Below, piece after piece: positions 22,700 to 34,767 of a stretch of DNA of 64,000 nucleotides. The stretch spans positions 53,894,454 through 53,958,453 of the forward strand of contig CM055099.1 of NCBI GenBank assembly GCA_029204225.1, given 5' to 3'. Each line of letters opens with the position of its first letter. The stretch's first letter is position 1. A program made the position numbers and the translations under genes. The stretch is from Diphasiastrum complanatum. Taxonomy: Eukaryota > Streptophyta > Lycopodiopsida > Lycopodiales > Lycopodiaceae. The notes below the pieces were generated by a model, which saw only the letters and a list, made by a program, of their open reading frames with translations, searched no databases and was not told the origin of the DNA.

Positions 22700-24282
22700 A
22701 GATTGCAAATGAAAGAATCATTAAATAATGATTATTCATTTAAAGTGTAATGCAAAGATTTTTAGAGCGTACAATTTGTCCTTTATAAAGAATTGTTATA
22801 TTTCTTTCAAGATGACAATTTATTGGAGTATAGATATTAGAAAGTCGTCCTAGAATTTTGTAACGTTAGAATAGAGAATGTTGTGTGCGATAAATTTTCA
22901 AATACTAGCATGCAATTTAGTTTTTAGAAAATTGTTAAACTCTATGCTTAAGATAGATTTTATATTTACATTCTACCAATTGTTTATTATCCGTTTTTCT
23001 AAAATCAACTTATTTTTTTCAAGTACAAAACAAAAGTGAGAAATGTAGGAGGAGTGCTATTTTATAATAAAATTAAATATATAACCATTGATTATTATTC
23101 ACTCAATGATAAATGCACAATCGAGCAAGTTTCAGTATCATGTTTCAATATTCAATTATTACAAAAAAGATAAAAATTGCTAGGATAGATTTTGTGACTT
23201 GTCCGTATCAAAAGCCACAAAAATTTAAAAAATCATTCGATTGGAATTTTTCACACACAACTAATTAAATGCTCCATTTGTTTAGTGGAAGTAGTACTAC
23301 TAGCATATCTTTTGTTAAAAAAAGAAAATATGTTAATGTGAGTTAAATAGTAGAATTTGTATAAAAAAATGAATGAAATCTATTTTTATTTTATTATATG
23401 AATAAGCAAAAGTCAAAAAATGTATAGATGAGAAAGACTCTATTATTTTAATATCGAAAAAACCACAAACTCTTGCTAGTGAAAAAGTTGACGACATTCT
23501 AGATTTGTCAAATGTTTTGTTCCTAATATAATACTTGAAGATGTTGTAATTGAGGAGTTAATTATTATTGCTTCTAGGACTACTCTAAAAAAAAATGTAA
23601 ATGAGTCTGATGACTTGTGAGTCACTTCACGTAGTTTTCTTCTAGGGAAATAAAGAGTGTGTTATCTATTTTTTTATTGTTATTTACCAAAAATTTATAG
23701 ACACAAGATTGTTTTAGTAATATTAAAAAAAATTATTGATTTTGAGTTTTCTCTCTATCCTCTCTAGTACATATTCTTGTATTTGAATACTTAAATTTAA
23801 ATTCAGAGAAGCGTTTTTTGTTAGTTTGTGAGCTTGAACAAATTCAAGAAATCTCATAGAAGAAGAGATTGAGATTTGAGATTTTTCTGACATTACTATA
23901 ATAACATAACTCATGAGAAAATATTTTAGATAGTTTTATTACAATGTAGTTTTTTTTTTAATAGTTCTCTAATTTAAATGGTGTTAGTATTTTTTATATA
24001 CATATTTGACAAATGCACTAAAATTTTTAAATATGTATTTTACGAGTTATGATGAACATAACTAAAAGTAAATATATTTTTATTTTTTTGATTTCTATAA
24101 AAATGATGACAAAATAACATCTAGTATTCAAAATACTACTAAGCTCTAACTTTCTTCAAAAGAATTTGAATTTTTTTAAACAAATTATATAATATTTTTT
24201 GTTGTAAAGTAAAATATCTCAAGGTGCTATGTACTTTTAGCATGTATGATTATATAATATCTTATTGTAGCTTACTGAACTC
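22700..24282. other. AT-rich intergenic DNA, no gene seen
   Basis: The stretch is very AT-rich, with homopolymer runs and no open frame of note on either strand. I recognised no element ends in it. Confidence 0.6.
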
Positions 24283-24359
24283 GTTTTGCTAGAACTTGTG
24301 TAGTATATAGGTTATCGTTTTCCAAGGAGATCGGAGATATAGGTATTATTGATGAAAAT

Positions 24360-24881
24360 GTGTCATATAGTGAAATCAAAGGTAAGGAAAGAGCTAACTT
24401 CATCAATGGAGGTGAAGGTTCTTCCTTGGAAAAGATTTTTGTTAATGACTTCTTTGATCATATGGAAAAAGATGTTGCTAGGTGCATTCATGAAAGAGAT
24501 GATTCTTCTACATTCTTTTGTGATGAGTCCAAAAAAGTCATTTTTCTAGCAAGTGGAGTCACATGTCTTCATAAAGAGAGTAGATCAAATGGTTTTATCA
24601 AAAGACTTGGTGAGGGAGATAGTCACAAGTCAAGAAGAAGAGAAGTATGTGAAGAGTTTAAAGAAGGATGTACTTTGAATGATGTCATTGTGAATGATAG
24701 TGAGGAAAAATCATTATCATATGAGTCATTACCTAAAACATTGAGTAGAAGTTTTTGTTTGAAAAAGAAGAGTACTTCAATAACCATTATGTTGAAGGTA
24801 CTAGTTATTTTTTTCATGGCTTCTAATGTCTTTGAGGTTTCTACTCCTTATTATGCAATCATTAAGAGGGAGTCTTATTAA
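24360..24881 (+). CDS. Unidentified 173-residue ORF
   Basis: The open frame is notable in such AT-rich DNA and extends upstream of its first ATG to about 24283, so an earlier exon or start is possible. The protein is hydrophilic and rich in Ser, Lys and Glu (for example GEGDSHKSRRREVCEEFKEG) with one hydrophobic stretch near residues 145-160 (ITIMLKVLVIFFMASNVF) that could span a membrane or be chance. I recognise no family. It may be part of a decayed retroelement or an exon of a lost gene. The shorter frames overlapping it on both strands are shadows. Confidence 0.35.
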   Translation: MSYSEIKGKERANFINGGEGSSLEKIFVNDFFDHMEKDVARCIHERDDSSTFFCDESKKVIFLASGVTCLHKESRSNGFIKRLGEGDSHKSRRREVCEEFKEGCTLNDVIVNDSEEKSLSYESLPKTLSRSFCLKKKSTSITIMLKVLVIFFMASNVFEVSTPYYAIIKRESY

Positions 24882-25336
24882 GGAAAGAGCAATGGAAGAT
24901 TGGTTCTTGGGAAGATCCGGCTCCTTTTGCAGTTTTTTATTGATGCTATATGTCTTGTTCTTGTAGGTGCTATGATTGCTTTTCGCAAAGTTCAAGTTTA
25001 TTGTTATTCTGCTCTCCCTTAGATTAATAGTTAATATTGTTGTAGATAATGTACTGATGTTTCTAGCTTCTTGGTTGAGTAAGATGTTCCCTCTATTATT
25101 AGATTAACCACTCCTTTGTGTAGGATTAAGGGTTTGGAAGACAAGGATTAACTTTGTAGATGTTCAAATCCTCTTCTCTTAAACTATTACAATAAGGGAG
25201 AACTTGAAGTTGGGTCTGAATTTTGCTTTTATTGTTTTTCAAATTTGAAAATGCAAATTAAAAAAAGGTCAATTATGAAATGAAAATGCAAGCTCTTAAT
25301 TTTTATAGAATCATAATCAAAATATGAACATTCCAT

Positions 25337-25654
25337 CATATTCTATGCAAAGAGTAGATCAATTTTGTTTTTGGCCTCATCTCTATCAGAGTTCAGATAA
25401 GAAAGTTTTGGTAGATCAAAGATTTATAGTACTAGATAAGTTTTTGATGATGCGACACTTGATTATGTGGAATATCTCCACCATGCGAGGATCTACATTC
25501 TGGTAAAACAAACTTGTCCATTCTCACGTCATGGCAATATGCCACATCATCATATTCTATGCAAAGAGTAGATCAGTTTTGCTTTTGATCTCTCTCTATC
25601 AGAGTTCAGATAAGAAAGTAATGGTAGATCAAAGATTTATAGTACAAGATAAGA
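25337..25654 (+). repeat. Direct repeat pair of about 105 bp
   Basis: The sequences at 25337-25440 and 25551-25654 are about 90% identical by eye: both run from ATATTCTATGCAAAGAGTAG through ATCAGAGTTCAGATAAGAAA to TAGATCAAAGATTTATAGTA. The 110 bp between them are not repeated. The DNA around it (24882-25336 and 25655-26473) shows no gene I can support. Confidence 0.8.
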
Positions 25655-26473
25655 ACAAACGTACCACATGTTTTATGGCGACCACAATGGGATTTAGATC
25701 CATGAAAGCCAAATACTCTAGTGGTATCCTAGGTCATACTGCCATAGAGTATTTAGAAGGTTTAGAAGTCATATCAATGCTCCTAATGTAAAAAAAATTG
25801 GACAAATACGAAAGGGAAATATACATCTTAATGAAAAAGAAGAGGAAAAAAAAAATTTGAATATTCCACATGGAGTTGACCTCGTGAAATCCTTTATATG
25901 TGTTTTGATTTTGAATGGACAATCATTATTTAATAATTGTATAGATGAAAAATGAATGATTGTAACTATTGATCATGATGGTAATAATGTGTGATAAAAA
26001 TTGTTGTTTGGACTTGGTGATATTTGTGAGATGTGTGAGCAAGATTGAATGTTTTCATGATTGAGTAGTACAACAGTTTCAAGATTTGTAGAAGAAGTAA
26101 GGTATAGTGTTGGACAGAGAGGTGTAGGTGTGAAGCCTAGCCCCACCATCCTAACCTAGTGGGTGCCATCTTGAAGTAGACAAGGAAAGTCATTCAAGAG
26201 GACTGTATTAAAATTGCTTGTCTTGAATGAGTGTTATTCATACTTGATTAAAAAAAAAAAATTGTGAAAAAAGAAGAAGAAAACACTAAGAAATGAAAGA
26301 TGAAGAGAACTAGCTAAAAAAGCTATAAGTATTACAAACTAAGTAAGTCCAATTAAAAATTGAAATCAACCATTATCACCAAAGTTATAACTGAACAAAA
26401 AAATCATTTCTATGATCATTTCACAATAATTCAATAGAACATTTAAAAAATAAAATAAAATAAAATAAAAACA

Positions 26474-28057
26474 ATGTTAATGGATGAAGAAAGTCCCAGT
26501 CTACCCAGTTTTAATGGAAATAAAAATGAAGATGCAAATCTACATATTCAAAGATTCATGAATGTGTGTAGACAAAATTATGAAGAAGAAGATGAGGATA
26601 TGTTTAGATTATTTCTAGTAACATTGGATAATTTTTCTGTATTCTGTATTGAATCAAAAGAAAATTTGCAATTGGACAAAACTTAAAACAAGCTTCTTGG
26701 ATAGATTTAGAAGATGGATTCTGATATTATCAAATTACTAAGTGAAATCAAATTGAAACAAAATGAACCTATCAAAAGCTTTGTTGATAGAATCAATTGT
26801 TTGGCTAAAAGATTAAGTGAAAGACCAGGAGAAGAGTTTTTCTTATCTTGGTTTATGTCAGGTTTGTCTAATGACATGGCATATGGTATTCTCTCAAAAG
26901 TTCCTAAGACTTTTGAGGAAGCTATCTCAAGGGCAGTTGCTTTAGAACATGCTGATAAAATGATGACAGAAATAGAAGAATTTGATAAGAAGAGTTAGAT
27001 AGATAGATCCTTGGATGAATTTGATGTAGGAATCCCTTCCTACTATGCTAGAGTATCATCTATTCCTAAAATTCTTAAAAAAAATGAATCTTGTTATTAT
27101 GATGATCCTATTCAAACAAATCAACTTTTTAAAATTAAGAAAAATATTATGGTGCAAGAAGGATGTAGTAAAAATGTTGAGTATGGCTATAAGATTAATC
27201 AATCAAATAAAATTATTGTTGTCATTGAAGAAAACAATTGTTGTGAAGATACTCAAGATGTGGTGCATTCCATTGATGTATACCCTAAATTGATGGAGTC
27301 TTGATATGATAATACTGAGAAAATGAAGAATATATATAATGCTACAATTGATAAATATGCTCTTGAGGAAGTAGAACAAGAAGGCCAATCAAATTTGGTT
27401 GATTCTAACTTGTTCCAAAGTCAATGTCTTTTGAAGGAAGAAATGCTACCAAATGACATATGGATATCACAATCTGAAAGTCAAATATTACCATTATTAG
27501 TGAATGATCAAGAAATTGATGATAGTTTGGTTGGAGTAGAAGAATTCATAAAAGAAATCATTACTTCCAATATGAGTGACATTGATGAAAGGTTTCAAGG
27601 TCAAAAGATAAATTCCATTCTTCCCAAGGAAAAAGATGATGACCCATATGATTCAAAGAAAGATCAAAAGGATTTATCATCTAAGATAGATGAGTTACAA
27701 GTTGTTCATGAATATGATGAAGAGTTAGAATTAGAATTATCCAAGCTGGATCACTCATCTTTGAAGTTGATTAATAATGAGTTATATGAAGAAACTAATG
27801 TGAAAAACCAGAATGAAAGAGAAATGGAAAATTCTAAAAAAATAAATTCAATATACGATAATGAGATTTGTACCAAGAATACAAATGAAAATGTTCTTCA
27901 AGAGTTTAGCCATTGGAATAATGACTATGTTGATTCATTATATGGTACAGATATTGAAATATCAATCGATGATCAATTAGTGTTTACGCTTGTGGATCAA
28001 AATGTTATACATGATAAATTGATCAATGACATATCTACTAAAAAAGGAATTGAATGA
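26474..28057 (+). pseudogene. Retrotransposon gag, gag-only element (X), one frame with a few stops
   Basis: Four successive open frames (26474, 26714, 27011, 27323) share one reading frame and are separated only by in-frame stops, so this was a single gene of about 528 codons. The N-terminal half is a Ty3/gypsy-type capsid: LPSFNGNKNEDANLHIQRFM, then LKQNEPIKSFVDRINCLAKR, FFLSWFMSGLSNDMAYGIL and FEEAISRAVALEHADKMM. The C-terminal ~350 residues are acidic and Asn-rich with no zinc knuckle. No protease, RT or integrase follows. The start ATG sits after an A-rich leader. A 118-residue frame at 28026-28382 overlaps its end and is unexplained. Confidence 0.72.
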
Positions 28058-28382
28058 AAATATTTTTAATAAATATATGGTAAATGAATCTTTGGATGTA
28101 TTACCATATCAATATAGTGTTATGTTATCATTGATAATTATAATACTCTATCAAAATTTTATGAACTCAGAAAAATATAACTACATACGAGCATTAAAAC
28201 CTCTAACTAACGAAATACTAAGAAAGCATGATAAGAGGTGGAGAAGTGATTATAACAACAAAAGAGCTAAAGATATTCAAAATAAAGTCTATGAAAAAAA
28301 TGGTGAATATCAAAGAAAGTTTGAAAAAAAATCAATGGTTTCAAATATTACAAGATTATTTGTAATAATTGGTATAATATGA

Positions 28383-29600
28383 TATTAAGTCATCATACAT
28401 ATGAGATGCTTCATGATATTTACCATAAGAAATATCCAAATAAATTGATATAATTATGATGATGTAGATGTATATAATATGAAATCCTAAATTTGAAACA
28501 ATATAAAAAGACTATTAGAAAAATATATCTATTCGAAATTGAAAAGAAAAAGAAAAAAAATCACATAAATGATGGCATGACAATGAGATTATTTAGAAAA
28601 ATGACTGTCATCCAAAGTTGTTACCTTGATCAACTAGACACATAATTTGGCGACATATTTTAATATGTGAATGGAGGATTAAGAAATTTACGTATCAATG
28701 TGAACTTCATATCTGAAATATATATGAGCAACCTATGAAGATATTGTTTTATTAGAATATACAATATGCAATGATAGTTTGAATGTAGGATCCAATACAA
28801 AATCAAATATAGTGTGTGTTTATGAATGAGATATACAGATTTTAATGGTTATATCTTTACAAACTCAATTTGCCAAATCCATCAAATACCTATTTTTTAA
28901 GCTTATAGTAAGGAAAAACTAGTGGTTCAACTACTATGAATTGAACAACTAACTTTAGTTTTATGACAGAAATGTGTGAGAGGCTATCTTGAGAAAAATA
29001 TTTCATCTTATTTGAGAAAGATATAATATACATCTTGGAAGGTGATACACTCTATATGAAGATTGGGGGTAAAATATCCAAACACATTACACTTGCATCA
29101 TATAGACACTGTGATGTATGCACCCATCCTATATAAAGACCGATATGTTGCATTTCATGCCAACTTGCATTATGCATTGATCTGAAGATGGGATGCAATG
29201 TTCTAATGCCTTGGATGGGCATTTTTTTTGTTGAATAGTATTATGAGGGTGGTATTGAGAGGAAATATGAAGATTTGGAAGGGATAAAACATTACTAGTG
29301 GGGAGGTGAGCACTAAAAAGAAAAACAGAAAGAGAAAACACTTATTGATGATTATGGATCTATGTCGGAGACATCTGTTGCTGCTGAAGACCATTTTGGA
29401 TCTTTTATTGAGAGTATTTGTGAGATCTTTTGAGTGATGAGTGGAAAAATGAGTGGAGAGAATATGATGAGTATTTTCTATTTTGTTGTTCATAAGGTCT
29501 TGAGAATTATAATTGGATCATAGATTTTCTTTGGTAAGAATAAAAAATATCATATCTCATACCAAATTTTTTTCAAAAAAACAACACTCATACCAATAGA
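28383..29600 (+). other. Downstream part of gag-only element X with purine tract and TATA-like site
   Basis: There is no coding sequence that I can support. A gypsy-like purine tract GAAGATTGGGGGT lies at about 29058-29070, followed by a TATA-like CTATATAAAG near 29131, the order expected for a 3' end and LTR promoter. I could not match it to a second LTR upstream of 26474, so the limits of the element are unknown. Confidence 0.4.
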
Positions 29601-29727
29601 AAGCCCTTATTATATTGAGTCTCCATCTTCACTTCCTTCAACATCCTAAAAAATCCAAAAAACACCAAAAAACCTAAAAAATCAAAAACACCAAAAACCC
29701 TATAAAATCCAAAAACACCAGCAACAC

Positions 29728-30324
29728 ATGCCCCAGTACCCAATGGACCCACAAAATGATCCTCAAGTCCCAGACGATTATCCATATGAGATCAAGTCCC
29801 TTGAAGCTGAACAGATCAGACATCATAGGTTCTATCGAATGAGAGCCGAACTCCAAGAGCCATCCACAAACCCGTTCAATGGACAAGAACCTAATAGAGC
29901 CGAGTCTTCACGTGCACGACCCCGTTTTTATGCTGCTGATCCCTCACAGGCCAGAACCAACCTTAATGGAGTCCCTGCTACCCACGGAGCTCATCTTGAC
30001 AGACGTACACCCAAGCTAGATCTACCAAAGTTTGACGGTAGTTTGGACCCTCAAAGATTTTTGCAAATCTTTGAGAATGCATGTGATGTATATGGTGAGA
30101 CATCATCCGATGCCATGATTCAACTCTATGCAGTTATACAAGGGCCACTGCACACCAGATGCTTCATCTATGGTGAAATTGGCCACTCCGTGGTTGATTG
30201 TCCAGTCAAGACCAAGTACCATCCTGAGTGTCCTGACTGTATAAGAAAACACTATTTCAAAGACTGTCCACAGCAACACGCTAAGATCCTACTTGCCCGT
30301 CACGTCAGTTATGAATCACAATAG
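29728..30324 (+). pseudogene. Ty3/gypsy gag remnant (Y), capsid fused to zinc knuckles by deletion
   Basis: The 198-residue frame starts after an A-rich leader (MPQYPMDPQNDPQVPDDYP). It contains the capsid entry KLDLPKFDGSLDPQRFLQIF, comparable with MEIPEYDRSSDPIRFLLIYE in gypsy unit R, then jumps after DAMIQLYAVIQ to two knuckles: CFIYGEIGHSVVDC (second Cys changed to Tyr) and CPDCIRKHYFKDC. The rest of the capsid, about 200 residues in R and S, is missing, yet the frame is kept. The knuckle pair (CX2CX4HX4C then CX2CX3HX4C) matches the last pair of R and S. Confidence 0.75.
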
Positions 30325-31240
30325 GACCTTCATGACAACAACATGAGCACCATAGCAACCAATAGTTAAACTTGTTGCTCGATCGAGAAGTTTCTTGTAA
30401 ACTTCTACATCACCGTCCAATACTCCAGTGACATAATGCAAAAAGACAATCTGAAATGAGTCCTTGTCGAAAGAAAGTAAAACCGATATTCTGTGATTTG
30501 CCTCAATGTCCAACCAAGAGCAACCTCCACAAGGAATTGACAGTTTTTCTCCCCTTCTACAAACTCAAATCTATTTGTCTTTCCACATGCAAATAAGATT
30601 TCCAATGTACCAATACACAATACATCTAGGATTTGGAAATCCATTTAGAGATTCGGTTCTGAATCTATTGTTCAAAGAGGTCCTCAGGACATAGTACCTC
30701 ACCCATACCTGCATCTCACGCTATATCTTACAACATCTGTTATCTATGATGATAGATTTTAGTGTCACCAACCTATCTTGTTTTGACAAGGGCATGTCAG
30801 AGTAAGTCACATTACTCTACAAAACACCTGAAATATTGCAACTATCAAGGTATATTATCAATGTTGATGAATGCAAGTTTTGTTCGACAAGTGTTATACA
30901 TTTCTCACTATCTGTAACGTTTGTTTATTTCCTTGTTTCTCTTCACCTATTTTGTGTGACTGATTTTTGCATGAGAAATAGCTATTGCACGAGAAGTATT
31001 CTGTAGAGCATCTCCAGAACATATTTTCATTCATCTATCCATCTTCAGATTATCTTGTACAGTAGTTTCAAATTTTTGAAAACTATGAGAAATCCATGAC
31101 AAGTTAGAATTGATTCCTGCACCTCATTGCCATATTATTCTTTGAGTCAACTATAGCAAGATCGCAACAAATTTAGTTAAAATTTGTTCAATCTTTAGTC
31201 CAGTCACATGTCAACGAGTTTCAACTACGTGTTCCACACG
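30325..31240. other. No gene recognised
   Basis: Short overlapping frames on the minus strand (30316-30644) do not resemble a known family, and the plus strand is closed. The tract probably belongs to the decayed gypsy element around it. Confidence 0.45.
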
Positions 31241-32720
31241 TCGATCCAATCTTGAGCATGAACAGTCACCAGCAACAACATCCCCACCAACAGATTTTTT
31301 TTGGGGGGGGAGAGTGGATTTGCTTGGATCCACTGGAGCAGTCACAATGCCAGCAACAACACCAACAAGATCAACAGCCAATGTCACAAACCCAAAGTAC
31401 ACAATGACAAGGCTAAGAAGACAGATGGGCAATCCAAAGCGACTCGATCAGAAGAAGTACCCCAGTCACGACGAAGATCCTTCAGAAAGGGAAACACAAG
31501 CATTGGAAAATCAATCTCCTTCTTCAACCAACCTCTTGCCATACTTCTGCGCCCATTCTCATGTCTATCGTCCACACCATCTACCGTTGTCACCACCACC
31601 CTCCCTTCCATCTGTTTGTTTATCATCAGTTTACTATTCTTCTGAGAAATTTCCAATTTTTTATAGTCTTATCGAAGCAGCTGATAGATCATTGCAAGTG
31701 TCTTGTAGAGACCAACTACCACCTATATTGGTTGTTCAGCCGAAAAAGACCTACAAAAGTAGACGAAGCAGCTAGAAGAAATAAAAAGAAAGATCCAGGA
31801 AGCTGAGGAGGAAAAAACAAAACTTAAGCAACAGATGAGTCAGATCAACCTTGATCAAAAGAAACTCTCTAGAGCAATGATAGTTGAATCCTCTCTTATG
31901 AAGCCCAAAGAGATCCAAAAGTAACGAATCAAAAGAAAGAGCTGCAGAAAAATGAAAGATGAAGACATCCGTGAACCTGCAAAATAAAGCGAGCTCCTCA
32001 TCCAGCAAGTGGTGGTCGAAGCTCGACATTGCAAGGGTCCAAGGCTGCAATTGTAGAACTATCAATTTCTTCACCTTGTCACCAAGCCTTCATCATGTTT
32101 CCTCACCGTTACCAAACCGTCCATCCAAAACTGTTTCTACCACCAGATTTTTTATGATGAGTCCATCCCCTTGAGATTGATAACCAAAGTTTGTGCAACC
32201 TGCAGATCAAAGGTTTTCCTTGAGACTGGGACTTCAACTGAGAGAAGAACCACGGAAACACCCAGAGGTAAATGGAGGATACAAACCTCCCAGAAAAAAA
32301 CCAAAGATGGAATCTGCCAAGAAACCAAAGATGAAACCGTCAATGGCAGATACAAGTAACTGAACAAAGAGACATGATGAAAGCACTCGAGCATGCAAGT
32401 TATGAAGTTGCTGGGAGCTCTCCAATTTTGAGAATGTCAACCACCTATAGAAATAAGACATTCTAATCCTCGTGGCAATTCATGAAAGACAGTTTTTGTG
32501 ATAAAGACTGGTGACAATAAGCACTTGGTTTTATGTAAGAGAACAAGGATCTATGCTTTTCCAAGTGACGATCGAAGATGCCAATACAAAGCAGAGCGAC
32601 ATCGTCCAATATGAGTTGCAGTGGGTCCTGCAACACATTAGGGGTGGGATAATGTTGGCTGATTTTGACGAATCCCCAAGATACTCGGACAGAGCAACTC
32701 AAGAGCACCTCTCACCTTAG
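31241..32720 (+). pseudogene. Degenerate retroelement tract (Z) with Gln-rich and coiled-coil-like pieces
   Basis: Plus-strand pieces, in several frames, include a Gln-rich run (CQQQHQQDQQPMSQTQST, near 31348), a heptad-like segment (EEIKRKIQEAEEEKTKLKQQ, near 31775) and a 69-residue frame at 32511-32720 that I do not recognise. The composition resembles gag or linker regions of gypsy polyproteins, and the tract follows remnant Y in the same orientation. No catalytic motif is visible. A G9 run at 31302-31310 interrupts the frame. Confidence 0.3.
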
Positions 32721-33042
32721 ACCGAGGAGGTCTCTGAGAAGACGAGACTAATGAAGACTGAGAGCCGAGTATGAGAGCCAGGAAATACTAGCTAGGAAAA
32801 ACAAGTAAGAACTGTGTAAGCCTCATGGTGAATCCTGGAAGATGGAATGACCATGTAGGAGCTAGTATTTCTAAGCAAATGCAATAAATTCAAGTAGACC
32901 CCTCTTAAAGAAAGTAAAGTGAGCCACCTTTTGATGGTGACCTCTAGTGGAGAGCAATATTCCACTTGTAATTTGTGAAATGTGGAAATTCCACTAGGAT
33001 GCCACCTAAGGAGCTCTCTTGCTTATTTAAGAGACTCCCTCT
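32721..33042 (+). promoter_or_regulatory. LTR-like promoter segment
   Basis: The segment has no coding frame and contains TATTTAA at 33024-33030 in the context CTTGCTTATTTAAGAGACTC, typical of a plant LTR core promoter, just ahead of the next ORF. No LTR borders or partner were found. Confidence 0.35.
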
Positions 33043-33411
33043 TTGTTTTTTTCTTGCAACTTGTGCAAGGTGAAGAACGTGAAATTTATGTGGGCTCAAG
33101 GAAGAATAGGCAAAAAGTGTAAGAGCTACAAAATGAAGTGGTGCAATGATCTATATGAAATTCAAATTGGAAGTCTTGTCACACTTCTAGCTTCAAAAAA
33201 CAATGAAGGACATTCATTTAAAATTGCTAGAGTGCTTGGTTTCATTCAAAATAGCAACCAACCAAAAGTATTACATGTCCATTTTTTGTGCACCACTTCA
33301 ACGAATGCTTTTTTGAGAAGGTATGGATTTGAAATGTTACAAGTAGCTCTGAAGGACAAGAGAAAGCAATTGCCAAAAAATCAACCAAGAGTCGACGATT
33401 TGAATTTATAG
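33043..33411 (+). CDS. Unidentified 122-residue ORF
   Basis: The frame is uninterrupted and starts shortly after a TATA-like site. The middle part, LYEIQIGSLVTLLASKNNEG then FKIARVLGFIQN and VLHVHFLC, has the alternating pattern of a small beta-barrel such as a BAH-like or chromatin-reader fold, but I cannot assign it. The N-terminal part is Lys/Cys-rich. The first codons may be leader. It could be a captured host exon or an element-specific protein. Downstream (33412-33698) lies a 62-bp-spaced imperfect repeat and no gene. Confidence 0.35.
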   Translation: MFFSCNLCKVKNVKFMWAQGRIGKKCKSYKMKWCNDLYEIQIGSLVTLLASKNNEGHSFKIARVLGFIQNSNQPKVLHVHFLCTTSTNAFLRRYGFEMLQVALKDKRKQLPKNQPRVDDLNL

Positions 33412-33509
33412 GATATAGATATCTTGGCGTTTAATTTTGAGTTAACAATGACCAATCATCTACAAAACTCAACTATATCCATATTGAAAGAACGACTTGA
33501 ATTAATGAG

Positions 33510-33612
33510 ATAACCATCATTTTCAACTTGTCAACAACGTAGAAAAATTGGGTTGTCCCATTGAATTCATGGGACAGCCATCATTCTCAACTCGTCAACA
33601 ATAGAGAAAAAT
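33510..33612 (+). repeat. Imperfect direct repeat (two ~41-bp units)
   Basis: Units at about 33510-33550 and 33572-33612 both read (A/C)(A/C)CATCATT(T/C)TCAAC plus TGTCAACAA..AGAAAAATTG, spaced 62 bp apart. Confidence 0.6.
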
Positions 33613-33698
33613 TGACTTACAAGGTTTCTTGTCAACATTGGATGCTGAACCTGAAGAAGATATGCCAATTGACTTTGATGAAAAAGACTAATTCTGGG

Positions 33699-34590
33699 TG
33701 AAGCTCACTGCTATCTAGGGATTCAAATCCCCAGAGACATAGCGAGACGACTAATTAATATTACTCAACAAAGCTATCTTCATAATATCCTTATCAAATC
33801 TAATCTGACTAATTGCAAAGAAGCTCACTTATCAATGGACCTAGGGCTGTGACTATTGAAGGACTAATGTCCTCAAACAAAGCAAGAAAAAAAGAAAATG
33901 AAAGAGTTTCCTTATCAATCGATACTTGGATCTCTCATGTATGCAATGGTTTGTAAAAGACCTAGCATTTCTTTTCCAATTAGCTCACTAAGCCAATTCA
34001 TGGCTATTCCTGAAATGATCCATTGGAAGGCTCTAATTTAAATCATGAGATATATACAAGCTACAACAAACATGTGCATCTGCTATGGAGACGTCAACAA
34101 CAACAAACTCCATCAACTCAATGGATTATGCAAGCTAGGGGGGAGATGTAGATACTTGTAAATGCACATCTGAATTTACATTCTTCTTCACATCGGTCCC
34201 ATCTCTTGGAACAGTTGTAAGCAAACCTCTGTTGCTCTCTCTTTGACAGAAGCAGAGTATATCGTTGCTTCACAAGCTATTAAAGAAGCAGTTTGGTTGA
34301 GAAATTTACTATCATATATTAGTCTGAATTAGTGCACTCCATTTAATATACTATCTGATATTCCAAGCGCCATTGCCTTATAGGCCAACCCTAGATTTCA
34401 CTCTAGGAGTAAGCATATTGAAATTCAATATCACCATGTCAGGGGTAAGATGCTCAACAGAGAGATAAGCTTAACGTATTGTTGAATACAAGACATGACA
34501 TTAGATGTATTTACCAAGGCATTGAGTGTTGATGCACATAACAAATTTTGTGCATCGCTTAGTTTGAATATCAAGGCATTTATGGATTAG
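33699..34590 (+). pseudogene. Ty1/copia RT C-terminus and RNase H remnant (I)
   Basis: Plus-strand pieces in order: CYLGIQIPRDIARR (33708), SYLHNILIKSNLTNCKEA, LGSLMYAMVCKRPSISF (33930), SLSQFMAIPEMIHWKAL, TNMCICYGDVNNNKLH, then RNase H tail motifs in changing frames (HSRSKHIEIQYHHVR-like near 34405). Stops are frequent. It ends at a clean polypurine tract and LTR start. The family is that of M and L. RT active-site coding is absent upstream. Confidence 0.8.
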
Positions 34591-34591
34591 A

Positions 34592-34767
34592 TTAAGGGGG
34601 CATGTTGGATTTAATCCTCTAGTATCCTAGATCCCATGTTAATCTAGTTCCATTCATGTTGCTGCATATTTACTCTCATTTTTTGCATAGTCTGCAGAAT
34701 TTGAAAATAGGTAGCCACGTGACAGTCAGAGTCCAAACTGTCAAGGGTCAAAAGGACCGAACTCAAA
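34592..34767 (+). repeat. Polypurine tract and 3' LTR start of remnant I
   Basis: ATTAAGGGGGCA is followed by TGTTGGATTTAATCC at 34603, the LTR start shared with M (9202) and L (59272). LTR homology, including CATAGTCTGCAGA, runs to about 34767, where sequence of element B' takes over. The LTR is truncated by that junction. Confidence 0.72.

Noticed and set aside
30316-30644. Two overlapping minus-strand ORFs considered as a host gene fragment
   Set aside because: No family pattern, different frames, and no conserved motif; left as unassigned.
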